DNA of 6,837 nucleotides, taken from contig JAFAGF010000195.1 in the NCBI GenBank assembly GCA_023422975.1, positions 1-6,837 on the forward strand, read 5' to 3'. This document shows positions 1 through 6,190 of the stretch, in pieces. This DNA comes from Pseudomonadota bacterium (GTDB lineage: Bacteria > Pseudomonadota > Gammaproteobacteria > Burkholderiales > Burkholderiaceae_C). The notes under the pieces were generated by a model that saw nothing but the letters and a program-made list of their open reading frames with translations, did no database searches and was not told the DNA's origin. The position numbers were made by a program, and so were the translations under genes. Position 1 is the stretch's first letter. Each line of letters begins with the position of its first letter.

Positions 1-965
1 ACCAGTTCACGGATGGTGTGTTGGCCATCTCCCAGCACCTGGGGTGGATCGCGACGCGCCGCAGCTACGAGGTGGTCACCGACCACCAGCAGGCGGAAGT
101 CGTGGCCGGGCAAAAAGCGCTCCACCATCACCACGGTGCCGAACTCCATCGACGTGGCGTAGGCCTTCTCCAGCTGTTCGCGCGTGGTGATGTTGACCGT
201 GACGCCCTTGCCCTGGTTGCCGTCTTGCGGCTTGACCACCACGGGCAAGCCCACCTCTTGGGCCACGGCCCAGGCGTCTTCCACGTCCTTGACGGGGCGG
301 CCCATGGGCACGGGCACACCTGCTGCATGCAGCAGGCGCTTGGTCAGGTCTTTGTCCTGAGCAATGGTTTCCGCGACCGAGCTGGTCTGATCCACTTCTG
401 CGGCCTGGAATTTGCGCGCTTTGCTGCCCCAGCCCAGTTGCACCAAGCTGCCTGCCGTCAAGCGGCGGAAAGGGATGCCGCGTGCAATGGCAGCGTTGAG
501 CAGCGAGCCCGTAGAAGGGCCAACGCGTTCTTCCTCATCCAGTTCGTGCAATTCGGCAATGGCGGCTTTGGCGTCAAAGTCGGTGTCGTTCAGGGCGGCT
601 TGGATCAGTGCCTCTGCCAGTTCCATGGCACGTTTGCCGACCGCTTCTTCGGTGTACTCCACCACCACCTGGTAGGTGCCCGCTTCCACGGTTGCGTGCG
701 TGCGGCTGAAGGTGACTGGGCAGCCCGCTTGTGCTTGCAGGGCTAGCGCTGCCGCTTCTAGGGCATGGGCCATGGACAAGGTGTTGTCCATGCCCTGGCC
801 TTGCAGGCCACCAATGGCTGGGAAGCGGGCGCGCAGCTTGTCTTCAAAACCGGGAATCCGCGTGAAATTCTGCTCCTCGGGGGTGCAGTGCACGATGGAT
901 TCGATCGCGGTGTTGCGGCTCCAGAGGTTGGGGCCACGCAGGGCGCGGGTGCGGGAAATTTCCAT
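1..965 (-). CDS. cphA: Cyanophycin synthetase, full-type CphA (N-terminal part, runs off left edge)
   Basis: Cyanophycin synthetase builds the storage polymer multi-L-arginyl-poly-L-aspartate in the cytoplasm from Asp, Arg and ATP. The 321 codons present run from ATG at 965 to the window edge with no stop. They cover the N domain (about residues 1-150) and the first half of the ATP-grasp G domain: GPSTGSLLNAA at 149-159, LVQLGWG at 174-180, QDKDLTK at 203-209, VVKPQDGNQGKGV at 243-255 and VERFLPGHDFRLLVVG at 281-296. The last residues, GDGQHTIREL, begin the G-domain insertion typical of full CphA. The Mur-ligase-like M domain lies outside the window. A weak Shine-Dalgarno (GGAAAG, 978-973) sits 7 bases before the start. 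It follows cphA' by 77 bases on the same strand, so co-transcription is likely. Odd point: the N-domain HxxEH position reads HALEA (H67, E70, A71), so the last His is missing. Confidence 0.95.
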   Translation of the reverse strand, partial: MEISRTRALRGPNLWSRNTAIESIVHCTPEEQNFTRIPGFEDKLRARFPAIGGLQGQGMDNTLSMAHALEAAALALQAQAGCPVTFSRTHATVEAGTYQVVVEYTEEAVGKRAMELAEALIQAALNDTDFDAKAAIAELHELDEEERVGPSTGSLLNAAIARGIPFRRLTAGSLVQLGWGSKARKFQAAEVDQTSSVAETIAQDKDLTKRLLHAAGVPVPMGRPVKDVEDAWAVAQEVGLPVVVKPQDGNQGKGVTVNITTREQLEKAYATSMEFGTVVMVERFLPGHDFRLLVVGDHLVAAARRDPPQVLGDGQHTIREL

Positions 966-989
966 GGTCTGTCTTTCCGCCAACTTAAT

Positions 990-1040
990 GGTCAAATTGG
1001 CTTCTAACGTAGATGTGACAAGCGCTGATAGCTATCTTTT
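990..1040. repeat. Degenerate Comamonadaceae-type intergenic repeat between cphA' and cphA
   Basis: Read on the minus strand, this stretch holds GATAGCTATC (1036-1027, a perfect 10-base palindrome), followed by AGCGCTTGTC (1026-1017) and, after a few bases, AGAAGCCAATTTGACC (1005-990). From memory, intergenic elements with an AGCTA...AGCGCTTGT core and a trailing GGCCAATTTGACC-like end are scattered through Acidovorax, Polaromonas and Rhodoferax genomes. This copy looks decayed, since the second arm no longer pairs with the first. The palindromes are seen directly; the family assignment is recollection. It fills almost the whole gap between the two synthetase genes and might act as a weak transcript-stabilising or attenuating structure. 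Confidence 0.4.
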
Positions 1041-1042
1041 GT

Positions 1043-3043
1043 TTATGCAGGCTGGTAATCAAAGGTCTTGATGCCAGCTGCAATCAATTCGGGGGTGATG
1101 TCCAGCGCCCAGGCGGTGGCAATCGCTGCCAGCAAGGCCGAGGAGTCTGGCTCAAAACCGTTGACGGGGCGCAGCGCATCCAGCTTGCCCAAGGCACGTT
1201 CGGTGCTGCCATGCACCAGCAGCACATCGCTGCCGTTCAACACCACCGCGCGGCCACCGGATTCGCGGTGCGCCAACAAGATGGCGCTCTTGGGGTCGTG
1301 GGTGTAGAACACTACCTTGCCATCGCACAGGCGGGCCAAGTCGGCGGTGCGTTCATCGTCAGCATTGAGCACGCCCGCGCCCTGGCTGAGCACCACGTCA
1401 ATCTGGGTGCGCATGACGCGTGTCATTTGCTCGGCTTCCAGCACGTCGTGGTCGGTCAGGCTTTCAAAACCGTCCATGTCTGTGACTACGCCCACCTGGC
1501 AACGGTCATAGGCCAGGCCTTCTTCGAAAATCGAGCGGGCGGTGGTTTGAATAACCGCCGCTTGCGCCAGCCGGTTGACCAGCAGGCGGTGTGCGGCATG
1601 CCAGTTGGTGTTATCGCCCTTTTGTGTCAGGCGGCTTTCGAGGAAGGTGCCTTCGCTGCTGGCTACGCCGGTGCGCTTGCCGCTCAGCTGCAGCAGCCAG
1701 CCCACTAGGCGGGCGATGAAGGCATTGTGGCGGGTGCCGGCAATGCCCACGACGGGAATGCGCGAGGCATGGCCATCGGTATCGCCGTCGGTCGTGGGGA
1801 ACAGGTGCTCCACAATCGCTTGGCCCACGGGGCGTGCCACGCCCACGCTGGGCTTAAGGTGCATCAGCAGGCCGGGGCCACCATTGACTTCCAAAATGGC
1901 ACCGCCTTGGGTCTGCAGCGGCTGGGTGATGTCGTGGCAGACCAGGTCGACGCCAGCAATATCCAGTCCCACGACCTTGGCGGACAGGGCGGCCATGTAG
2001 GCGGTTTCGGGGTGTACCTCGTCGGTGCAGTCCACGGTGACCACCTTGGCGCGTGGGTTGTGGCCGCCTTCGGGGTATTCGCCACGCGAAGCAGCGACCA
2101 TCTTGCCGCCCACAATCAGCAGGCGGTGTACATGACCGGGAATGTGGCGCTCCACCATCACATAGCGCGTGAGCTTGCGCGCCTCGTCATAGGCGGCGCG
2201 CACTTCGGCTTCGGTGCTCAGGTTCAGGCCCACGCCTTCACCCTTGTTGGAGTTATAGGGTTTGACCGTGACGGGCAGGCCCATGTAGTCAGCTTCTTCC
2301 CAGGCATGGTCGGCACTTTTGACCAGCTCCCACTCGGGCACGGGAATGCCGCAGGCCTTGATAAGCTGCTTGCTCAGGTCCTTGTCTTCGGCAATGCCAA
2401 AGCCAATGGCGCTGGTCTTGTCGGTTTCGGTGGTCCAGATGCGGCGCTGTGCTGCGCCATAGCCCAGTTGCACCAGGTTGCCGTCGTTCAGGCGGATGCA
2501 GGGAATACGGCGCTCAGCCGCTGCATTGACGATGCTGGCGGTGCTGGGGCCCAAATAGCGGTTTTCAATCTCGGCCTTGATGGCTTGCACCGCAGCAGGC
2601 ACATCAAAGGGTCGGTTGTTGATGGCGGCCATGATCAGCGCGTGGCCTTGCTGGAGGGCAACATGGGCCACGGACTCTTCCGGGCAGCGGAACACCATGC
2701 GGTAGACACCATGCTGCGAGACTGAGCGGGTTTGGCCAAACTCGGCAGGCATGCCGGCCATGTTCAGCAACTCGATGATGGTGTGTTCCAACACATGCCC
2801 CATCCAGGTGCCGTCTTTGAGGCGCTCCAGAAAGCCGCCACGATGGCCGACGCCACAGTGGTGCTCCACCAGGCCGGGCAACCAGGCAGTCAGGCGGGGG
2901 GTAAAGCCTTCGATCTTGTTGGAGGGGTAGTCCTCCAACTCGCCCAGGTCCAACCACACTTCAAGAACTGGACGGTAAGTCCAGACGCTGGGGCCACGCA
3001 GATAGGTGGTACGAAGCAGTTGGATGTCTTTGAATGTCGCCAT
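1043..3043 (-). CDS. cphA': CphA'-type (CphA2-like) short cyanophycin synthetase paralogue
   Basis: A 666-aa paralogue of CphA, whose full form is usually about 870-900 aa. The N domain (about 1-165) contains GHVLEHTIIEL with H83, E86 and H87, an HxxEH metal-site motif; NRYLGPSTASIVNAAA follows at 161-176. The ATP-grasp domain (about 185-415) has LVQLGYG (190-196), VKPYNSNKGEGVG (260-272), VMVERHIPGH (295-304), GLDIAGVDLV (359-368) and EVNGGPGLLMHLKPS (385-399). The segment that full CphA carries after VAA.R (319-320) is replaced by a short linker. The Mur-ligase-like domain (about 428 to the end) has GIAGTRHNAF (433-442) where active enzymes have GTNGKTT, so the P-loop Lys is lost. It ends soon after LNADD (559-563), lacking the C-terminal lobe. 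By family knowledge, CphA2-type enzymes keep only G-domain ligase activity and can join beta-Asp-Arg dipeptides; whether this one does is inference. The ATG at 3043 matches the family N-terminus, although no good Shine-Dalgarno precedes it. Confidence 0.9.
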   Translation of the reverse strand: MATFKDIQLLRTTYLRGPSVWTYRPVLEVWLDLGELEDYPSNKIEGFTPRLTAWLPGLVEHHCGVGHRGGFLERLKDGTWMGHVLEHTIIELLNMAGMPAEFGQTRSVSQHGVYRMVFRCPEESVAHVALQQGHALIMAAINNRPFDVPAAVQAIKAEIENRYLGPSTASIVNAAAERRIPCIRLNDGNLVQLGYGAAQRRIWTTETDKTSAIGFGIAEDKDLSKQLIKACGIPVPEWELVKSADHAWEEADYMGLPVTVKPYNSNKGEGVGLNLSTEAEVRAAYDEARKLTRYVMVERHIPGHVHRLLIVGGKMVAASRGEYPEGGHNPRAKVVTVDCTDEVHPETAYMAALSAKVVGLDIAGVDLVCHDITQPLQTQGGAILEVNGGPGLLMHLKPSVGVARPVGQAIVEHLFPTTDGDTDGHASRIPVVGIAGTRHNAFIARLVGWLLQLSGKRTGVASSEGTFLESRLTQKGDNTNWHAAHRLLVNRLAQAAVIQTTARSIFEEGLAYDRCQVGVVTDMDGFESLTDHDVLEAEQMTRVMRTQIDVVLSQGAGVLNADDERTADLARLCDGKVVFYTHDPKSAILLAHRESGGRAVVLNGSDVLLVHGSTERALGKLDALRPVNGFEPDSSALLAAIATAWALDITPELIAAGIKTFDYQPA

Positions 3044-3126
3044 GAATATCAGCGTTGAAGTGAAAGGCTGGGGTCAAAGGCCACAGTCTGAAAATGAAGG
3101 GCTATTGTGTGCAGGAGGTAAAGCCG

Positions 3127-3180
3127 TGGCTGTTTGTCAGCCAAACTCACCCTTGATGCGTTCAAGGGAGTAGCTCCTAC
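3127..3180. promoter_or_regulatory. Cluster of short perfect inverted repeats in the divergent cphA'/ABC intergenic region
   Basis: The 221-base space between the two divergent starts contains consecutive dyads. TGGCTG-TTTGT-CAGCCA lies at 3127-3143, overlapped by GTTTG-TCAGC-CAAAC at 3132-3146. CCCTTGA-TGCGT-TCAAGGG lies at 3150-3168. GGAG-TAG-CTCC at 3167-3177 overlaps GTAG-CTC-CTAC at 3170-3180. All arms are perfect. They could be operator half-sites or mutually exclusive hairpins in a leader transcript of either unit. I see no convincing -35/-10 pair and no recognisable ArgR or NtrC box here, so the regulatory reading is inferred from position only. Confidence 0.4.
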
Positions 3181-3264
3181 TTGGGTGTGATGTGTTCTTG
3201 CCGAGAATACGCCATGCCCCAACCCTTTGGCAGTGTGGCCAACGCTGGGTTCTAACGATTCAAC

Positions 3265-5565
3265 ATGCAACATCACCATCCTGTAGATACCTCTGGTGTC
3301 TTCAATGGCCCTTTGGGGGCTGAACTACGAGCGCAACTCGCACCCCATGAAAACGTGCAAGCAGCCCTGTCGGTTGACTTGACGGTCTTGCTGCGCTTTG
3401 CGCCCGGGGTGCTGGCGCTCACAGAATCCCGTATTGTGGGCAAAGATGCAGACGGAGAATGGCAAAGTTGGCCTTTAGATGCAGATTTACAGCTGCGGCT
3501 GATTGACCATGCTGGCGTAGGCACGCTGGAGCTGCATGACAGCCACCAGCGCCTGGCGCTTTGGCGCTTTACCCTGAGCCAGCAGGCGCAAGTGCTTCGC
3601 CTTTTGCAGCGTTTTGAGCAGTTGCGTGATGCGACCGCTGCAGGCACCTTGGCGCAAGCGCTGGTGCCTGTGGGTGAAAACCGCTGCAGTGTTTGCAGCG
3701 AGGTGCTGCCGCCTGACAGTGACGAGTGCCCGGCTTGCGCACGCCAGGCGGGGCCTAAAACTTCGACCTGGGTGCTGCTGCGCATTGGTCGTTTTGCCAA
3801 GCCTTACAAGGGCTTGCTGATTCTGGGCTTTGTGCTGACATTGCTGGCCACCGCCGCAACACTGGTGCCGCCCTACCTGACCATTCCGATCATGGATGAC
3901 ATCCTGATCCCCTACCAAAAGAGCGGGCAGCCGGTCGACCCTTGGTTGGTGGCCTTGTATCTGGGGGGCTTGCTGCTTTCTGCCGTGCTGGCATGGGGCC
4001 TGAGCTGGGCTCGCACCTGGGTGATGGCTAAGGTGTCCGAGCGCATTGGTGCCGATATGCGCACCACCACCTACGCGCACATGATGAAGCAGTCGCTGGA
4101 GTACTTTGGCGGCAAGCGCACGGGAGATTTGATGAGCCGTATCAGCGCCGATACGGATCGCATCAACATGTTCCTGTCGCTGTATGCGCTGGATTTCGTG
4201 ACCGATGTGATCATGATCGTCATGACCGCCGTGATCCTGGCGTCCATCAACCCTTGGCTGGCGCTGGTCACGCTGGTGCCGCTGCCGTTCATTGCCTGGC
4301 TGATTCAAAAAGTGCGCGGTCGCTTGAGCGTGGGCTTTGACCGTGTCAGCCGCGTATGGGCCGATGTGACGAATGTGCTGTCGGACACCATTCCAGGTGT
4401 GCGTGTGGTCAAGGCGTTTGCCCAGGAAGAGCACGAAATTGAGCGCTTTCGCCAGGCGAATGTGCGCAATCTGGAGGCCAATGACCGTGTGAACAAGGTC
4501 TGGTCGCTGTTTTCGCCCACCGTAGGGCTGATGACTGAAGTTGGCTTGCTGGTGGTCTGGGGCTTTGGCATCTGGCTGGTGGCCAACGATCAGATTACCG
4601 TGGGCGTGCTCTCGGCCTTTATCGCCTATATCGGGCGTTTCTATACGCGGCTGGATTCGATGAGCCGCATCGTGAATATCACGCAAAAGGCGGCAGCCGG
4701 TGCCAAGCGTATTTTTGATGTGCTGGACCAGGTCAGCAGCGTGCCAGAACCCGTCAACCCTGTGCAGTTGCCGCAGCCCGTGCAAGGCCGTATTTCGCTG
4801 CATGACGTGGGCTTCCGCTATGGCAGCCGCCAAGTCATTCGCAACCTGAATCTGGATATTCAGCCCGGAGAGATGATTGGTCTGGTGGGCCACAGTGGTT
4901 CGGGCAAGAGCACTTTGGTCAATTTGATCAACCGCTTTTATGACGTGACCGAGGGCAGCATTCAGCTCGATGGGGTGGATGTGCGCCGCCTGGCTGTGGC
5001 GGACTACCGCCGCAACATTGGTCTGGTGCTGCAAGAGCCCTTCCTGTTTTTTGGCACCGTGGCCGAGAACATTGCCTACGGCAAGCCCAACGCCAGCCGT
5101 GCGGAGATTGTGGCGGCTGCCCGCGCGGCGCACGCGCACGAATTCATCTTGCGCCTGCCGCACGGTTATGACTCGGTGGTGGGCGAGCGCGGGCAAGGTT
5201 TGTCGGGCGGCGAGCGCCAGCGCATCAGCATTGCCCGTGCGTTGCTGATTGATCCGCGTCTGCTGATTTTGGACGAGGCGACTTCGGCGGTGGACACCGA
5301 AACCGAAAAAGAGATCCAAAAAGCGCTGGATAACCTGGTGCAAGGCCGCACCACGATTGCCATTGCCCACCGACTTTCCACATTGCGAAAAGCCGACCGC
5401 CTAGTGGTGATGGACCGTGGCGAGATTGTGGAAGTGGGGCCGCACGATGCGTTGATGGCGGCCAAGGGTGCTTACTGGCGCCTGTACGAAGCCCAAGCCC
5501 GCCGGGCAGAGGAAGATGCGCAGGCTGCAGGTCTGACCTTGGCGCGCGAAGGAGAGAAAGTATGA
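3265..5565 (+). CDS. Cyanophycin-associated ABC exporter (fused membrane and ATPase domains) with N-terminal zinc ribbon
   Basis: A 766-aa ABC half-transporter of the MsbA-like exporter type, expected to dimerise in the inner membrane; substrate unknown. Residues about 30-120 form a soluble, beta-rich-looking domain (PH-like by eye, unconfirmed). A zinc-ribbon motif follows: CSVC at 141-144 and CPAC at 155-158, separated by 10 residues. Six hydrophobic segments follow at about 183-204, 227-248, 308-328, 331-349, 420-440 and 446-462. The ATPase domain has Walker A GHSGSGKST (542-550), Q-loop Q590, signature LSGGE (646-650), Walker B LLILDE (666-671) and the switch His H702, so it should be active. 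Typical exporters are near 580-600 aa; the extra roughly 165 residues are the N-terminal module. An in-frame TAA at 3253-3255 makes ATG 3265 the first possible start, but no Shine-Dalgarno is visible. It is divergent from cphA' and overlaps the next gene by 4 bases. As I recall, relatives beside cph genes are annotated as cyanophycin metabolism-associated ABC transporters. Confidence 0.92.
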   Translation: MQHHHPVDTSGVFNGPLGAELRAQLAPHENVQAALSVDLTVLLRFAPGVLALTESRIVGKDADGEWQSWPLDADLQLRLIDHAGVGTLELHDSHQRLALWRFTLSQQAQVLRLLQRFEQLRDATAAGTLAQALVPVGENRCSVCSEVLPPDSDECPACARQAGPKTSTWVLLRIGRFAKPYKGLLILGFVLTLLATAATLVPPYLTIPIMDDILIPYQKSGQPVDPWLVALYLGGLLLSAVLAWGLSWARTWVMAKVSERIGADMRTTTYAHMMKQSLEYFGGKRTGDLMSRISADTDRINMFLSLYALDFVTDVIMIVMTAVILASINPWLALVTLVPLPFIAWLIQKVRGRLSVGFDRVSRVWADVTNVLSDTIPGVRVVKAFAQEEHEIERFRQANVRNLEANDRVNKVWSLFSPTVGLMTEVGLLVVWGFGIWLVANDQITVGVLSAFIAYIGRFYTRLDSMSRIVNITQKAAAGAKRIFDVLDQVSSVPEPVNPVQLPQPVQGRISLHDVGFRYGSRQVIRNLNLDIQPGEMIGLVGHSGSGKSTLVNLINRFYDVTEGSIQLDGVDVRRLAVADYRRNIGLVLQEPFLFFGTVAENIAYGKPNASRAEIVAAARAAHAHEFILRLPHGYDSVVGERGQGLSGGERQRISIARALLIDPRLLILDEATSAVDTETEKEIQKALDNLVQGRTTIAIAHRLSTLRKADRLVVMDRGEIVEVGPHDALMAAKGAYWRLYEAQARRAEEDAQAAGLTLAREGEKV
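5549..5554 (+). promoter_or_regulatory. Ribosome binding site for the DUF1854 gene
   Basis: AAGGAG ends 7 bases before the ATG at 5562, inside the 3' end of the ABC transporter gene. With the ATGA stop/start overlap it fixes the start of the downstream gene and indicates translational coupling. Confidence 0.75.
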
Positions 5566-6035
5566 ATGCCGCAGCCATCCAGCTGAGCCGCAATCCCCAT
5601 GGCCGCCTTTGCCTGACACTGCCGGATGGCACGGTGCATGAGGGGCTGACCCCCGTGCGGGCGTTTCCCATTGCTGCGCCCGACGAGGCCATTTCCCTGG
5701 TGGGGCGGGATGGCAAAGAGGTGTATTGGATTGCGCAGTTGGGCGATGTCTCTGCGGCCACACGCCTGTTGCTGGAAGAAGAATTCGCTGTGCGTGAGTT
5801 TGTGCCGGAGGTGCAGCGCATTGAAGCCATTGATGCCATCTCGGTGCCCAGCGTCTGGTCGGTCATGACCGACAAAGGGCCCGCCCAGTTGGGCTTGAAG
5901 GCCGAAGAAGACATTCGCAAGCTGCAAGGACGCCACCATTTGCTGATCACCAGCCGCGATGGGGTGCAATACCGCATTGCTGATGCGCGCAGGCTTGACC
6001 GTCAGTCGCAAAAGTTCTTGGAGCTGTTTTTATAA
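5562..6035 (+). CDS. DUF1854 family protein, cyanophycin-locus partner of the ABC exporter
   Basis: A 157-aa protein with no signal peptide or membrane segment, so probably cytosolic. It matches my recollection of the DUF1854 family: an N-terminal part with LPDGTVHEGLTPVRAFPI (20-37) and GKEVYWI (51-57), a middle section with LLLEEEFAVREFVPEVQRI (69-87) and VPSVWSV (95-101), and a C-terminal basic part with HHLLITSRDGVQYRIADA (125-142). I cannot assign a biochemical function. Its start overlaps the ABC transporter stop (ATGA, 5562-5565) behind a good Shine-Dalgarno, so the two proteins are probably made together and may act together, for example as a soluble accessory of the transporter; this is inference. 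Family members near cph genes are, as I recall, named cyanophycin metabolism-associated. No obvious GC-rich terminator follows its stop. Confidence 0.82.
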   Translation: MNAAAIQLSRNPHGRLCLTLPDGTVHEGLTPVRAFPIAAPDEAISLVGRDGKEVYWIAQLGDVSAATRLLLEEEFAVREFVPEVQRIEAIDAISVPSVWSVMTDKGPAQLGLKAEEDIRKLQGRHHLLITSRDGVQYRIADARRLDRQSQKFLELFL

Positions 6036-6075
6036 GCCTGGTAAGTGCTTGATATGGTTGGAATATATCGGTTTT

Positions 6076-6130
6076 GACACATTGCAGCAAAAAATGTGAA
6101 AATTTTTCTAAAGTTCTGCTGCAGTGTGTC
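6076..6130. repeat. 14-base inverted repeat with nested dyad upstream of the 147-aa gene
   Basis: GACACATTGCAGCA (6076-6089) and TGCTGCAGTGTGTC (6117-6130) are complementary at 13 of 14 positions, and the exception would be a G-U pair in RNA. The 27-base spacer holds a second dyad, GAAAA-T-TTTTC (6098-6108). The right arm spans the spacer and first bases of the -10 element of the sigma-28-like promoter at 6109-6135. It could be an operator for a dimeric repressor, or a structure formed by transcripts reading through from the DUF1854 gene. It lacks the GC stem plus T-tract of a standard terminator. Confidence 0.5.
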
Positions 6131-6135
6131 GATAA
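6109..6135 (+). promoter_or_regulatory. Sigma-28 (FliA) type flagellar/chemotaxis promoter
   Basis: TAAAGTTC (6109-6116), exactly 11 bases, then GTCGATAA (6128-6135). The enterobacterial FliA consensus is TAAAGTTT-N11-GCCGATAA, so 7 of 8 positions match in each element and the spacing is exact. Transcription would begin near 6142, giving a leader of about 50 bases before the ATG at 6191. This is the only gene in the window with such a promoter, and it suggests expression with late flagellar or chemotaxis genes. Confidence 0.75.
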
Positions 6136-6177
6136 AGAGGGCGGAACCAATTCTTGTCGCTTTATTTGACCGTTAAC

Positions 6178-6188
6178 CGAGGGCCTCG
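6178..6188 (+). promoter_or_regulatory. Shine-Dalgarno of the 147-aa gene inside a small dyad
   Basis: GAGG (6179-6182) lies 8 bases before ATG 6191 and supports that start. It is part of the perfect dyad CGAGG-G-CCTCG (6178-6188). A small hairpin there (CGAG, loop GGC, CTCG) would sequester the Shine-Dalgarno, so translation could be modulated; that role is inferred. Confidence 0.5.
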
Positions 6189-6190
6189 CC

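Noticed and set aside
18..746. A 242-codon plus-strand open frame opposite cphA
   Set aside because: It is a His-rich antisense shadow of the CphA N and ATP-grasp domains, with no independent support.
1727..2725. A 332-codon plus-strand open frame opposite cphA'
   Set aside because: It mirrors the coding strand of a clear cyanophycin synthetase paralogue, is Gly/His/Ala-rich, and has no domain or ribosome binding site I can support.
3180..3264. A sigma-70 promoter for the ABC transporter (TTGGGT ... GAATAC)
   Set aside because: Both hexamers match the consensus poorly, and several equally weak alternatives exist.
3049..3279. A 76-codon minus-strand open frame filling the divergent intergenic region
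   Set aside because: It overlaps the start of the ABC gene, has no Shine-Dalgarno or recognisable domain, and occupies the region expected to hold promoters and dyads. A small protein cannot be fully excluded.
3487..5370. A 627-codon open frame on the minus strand opposite the ABC transporter gene
   Set aside because: It is antisense to a gene with all ABC motifs intact. Its translation is rich in His, Gln and Arg with no recognisable domain, as expected from GC-rich codon shadows.
5225..5977. A 250-codon minus-strand open frame spanning the ABC/DUF1854 junction
   Set aside because: It crosses two well-supported, coupled plus-strand genes, and its translation is low-complexity Ser/Arg/Pro-rich.
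6051..6069. GATAT...ATATC dyad after the DUF1854 stop as a terminator
   Set aside because: The stem is only five A/T-rich pairs with a 9-base loop and no T-tract, too weak to call.
6074..6102. TTGACA at 6074-6079 as a sigma-70 -35 element upstream of the 147-aa gene
   Set aside because: At 17-base spacing the -10 position reads TGAAAA, a poor match. The sigma-28-like promoter just downstream is far better.
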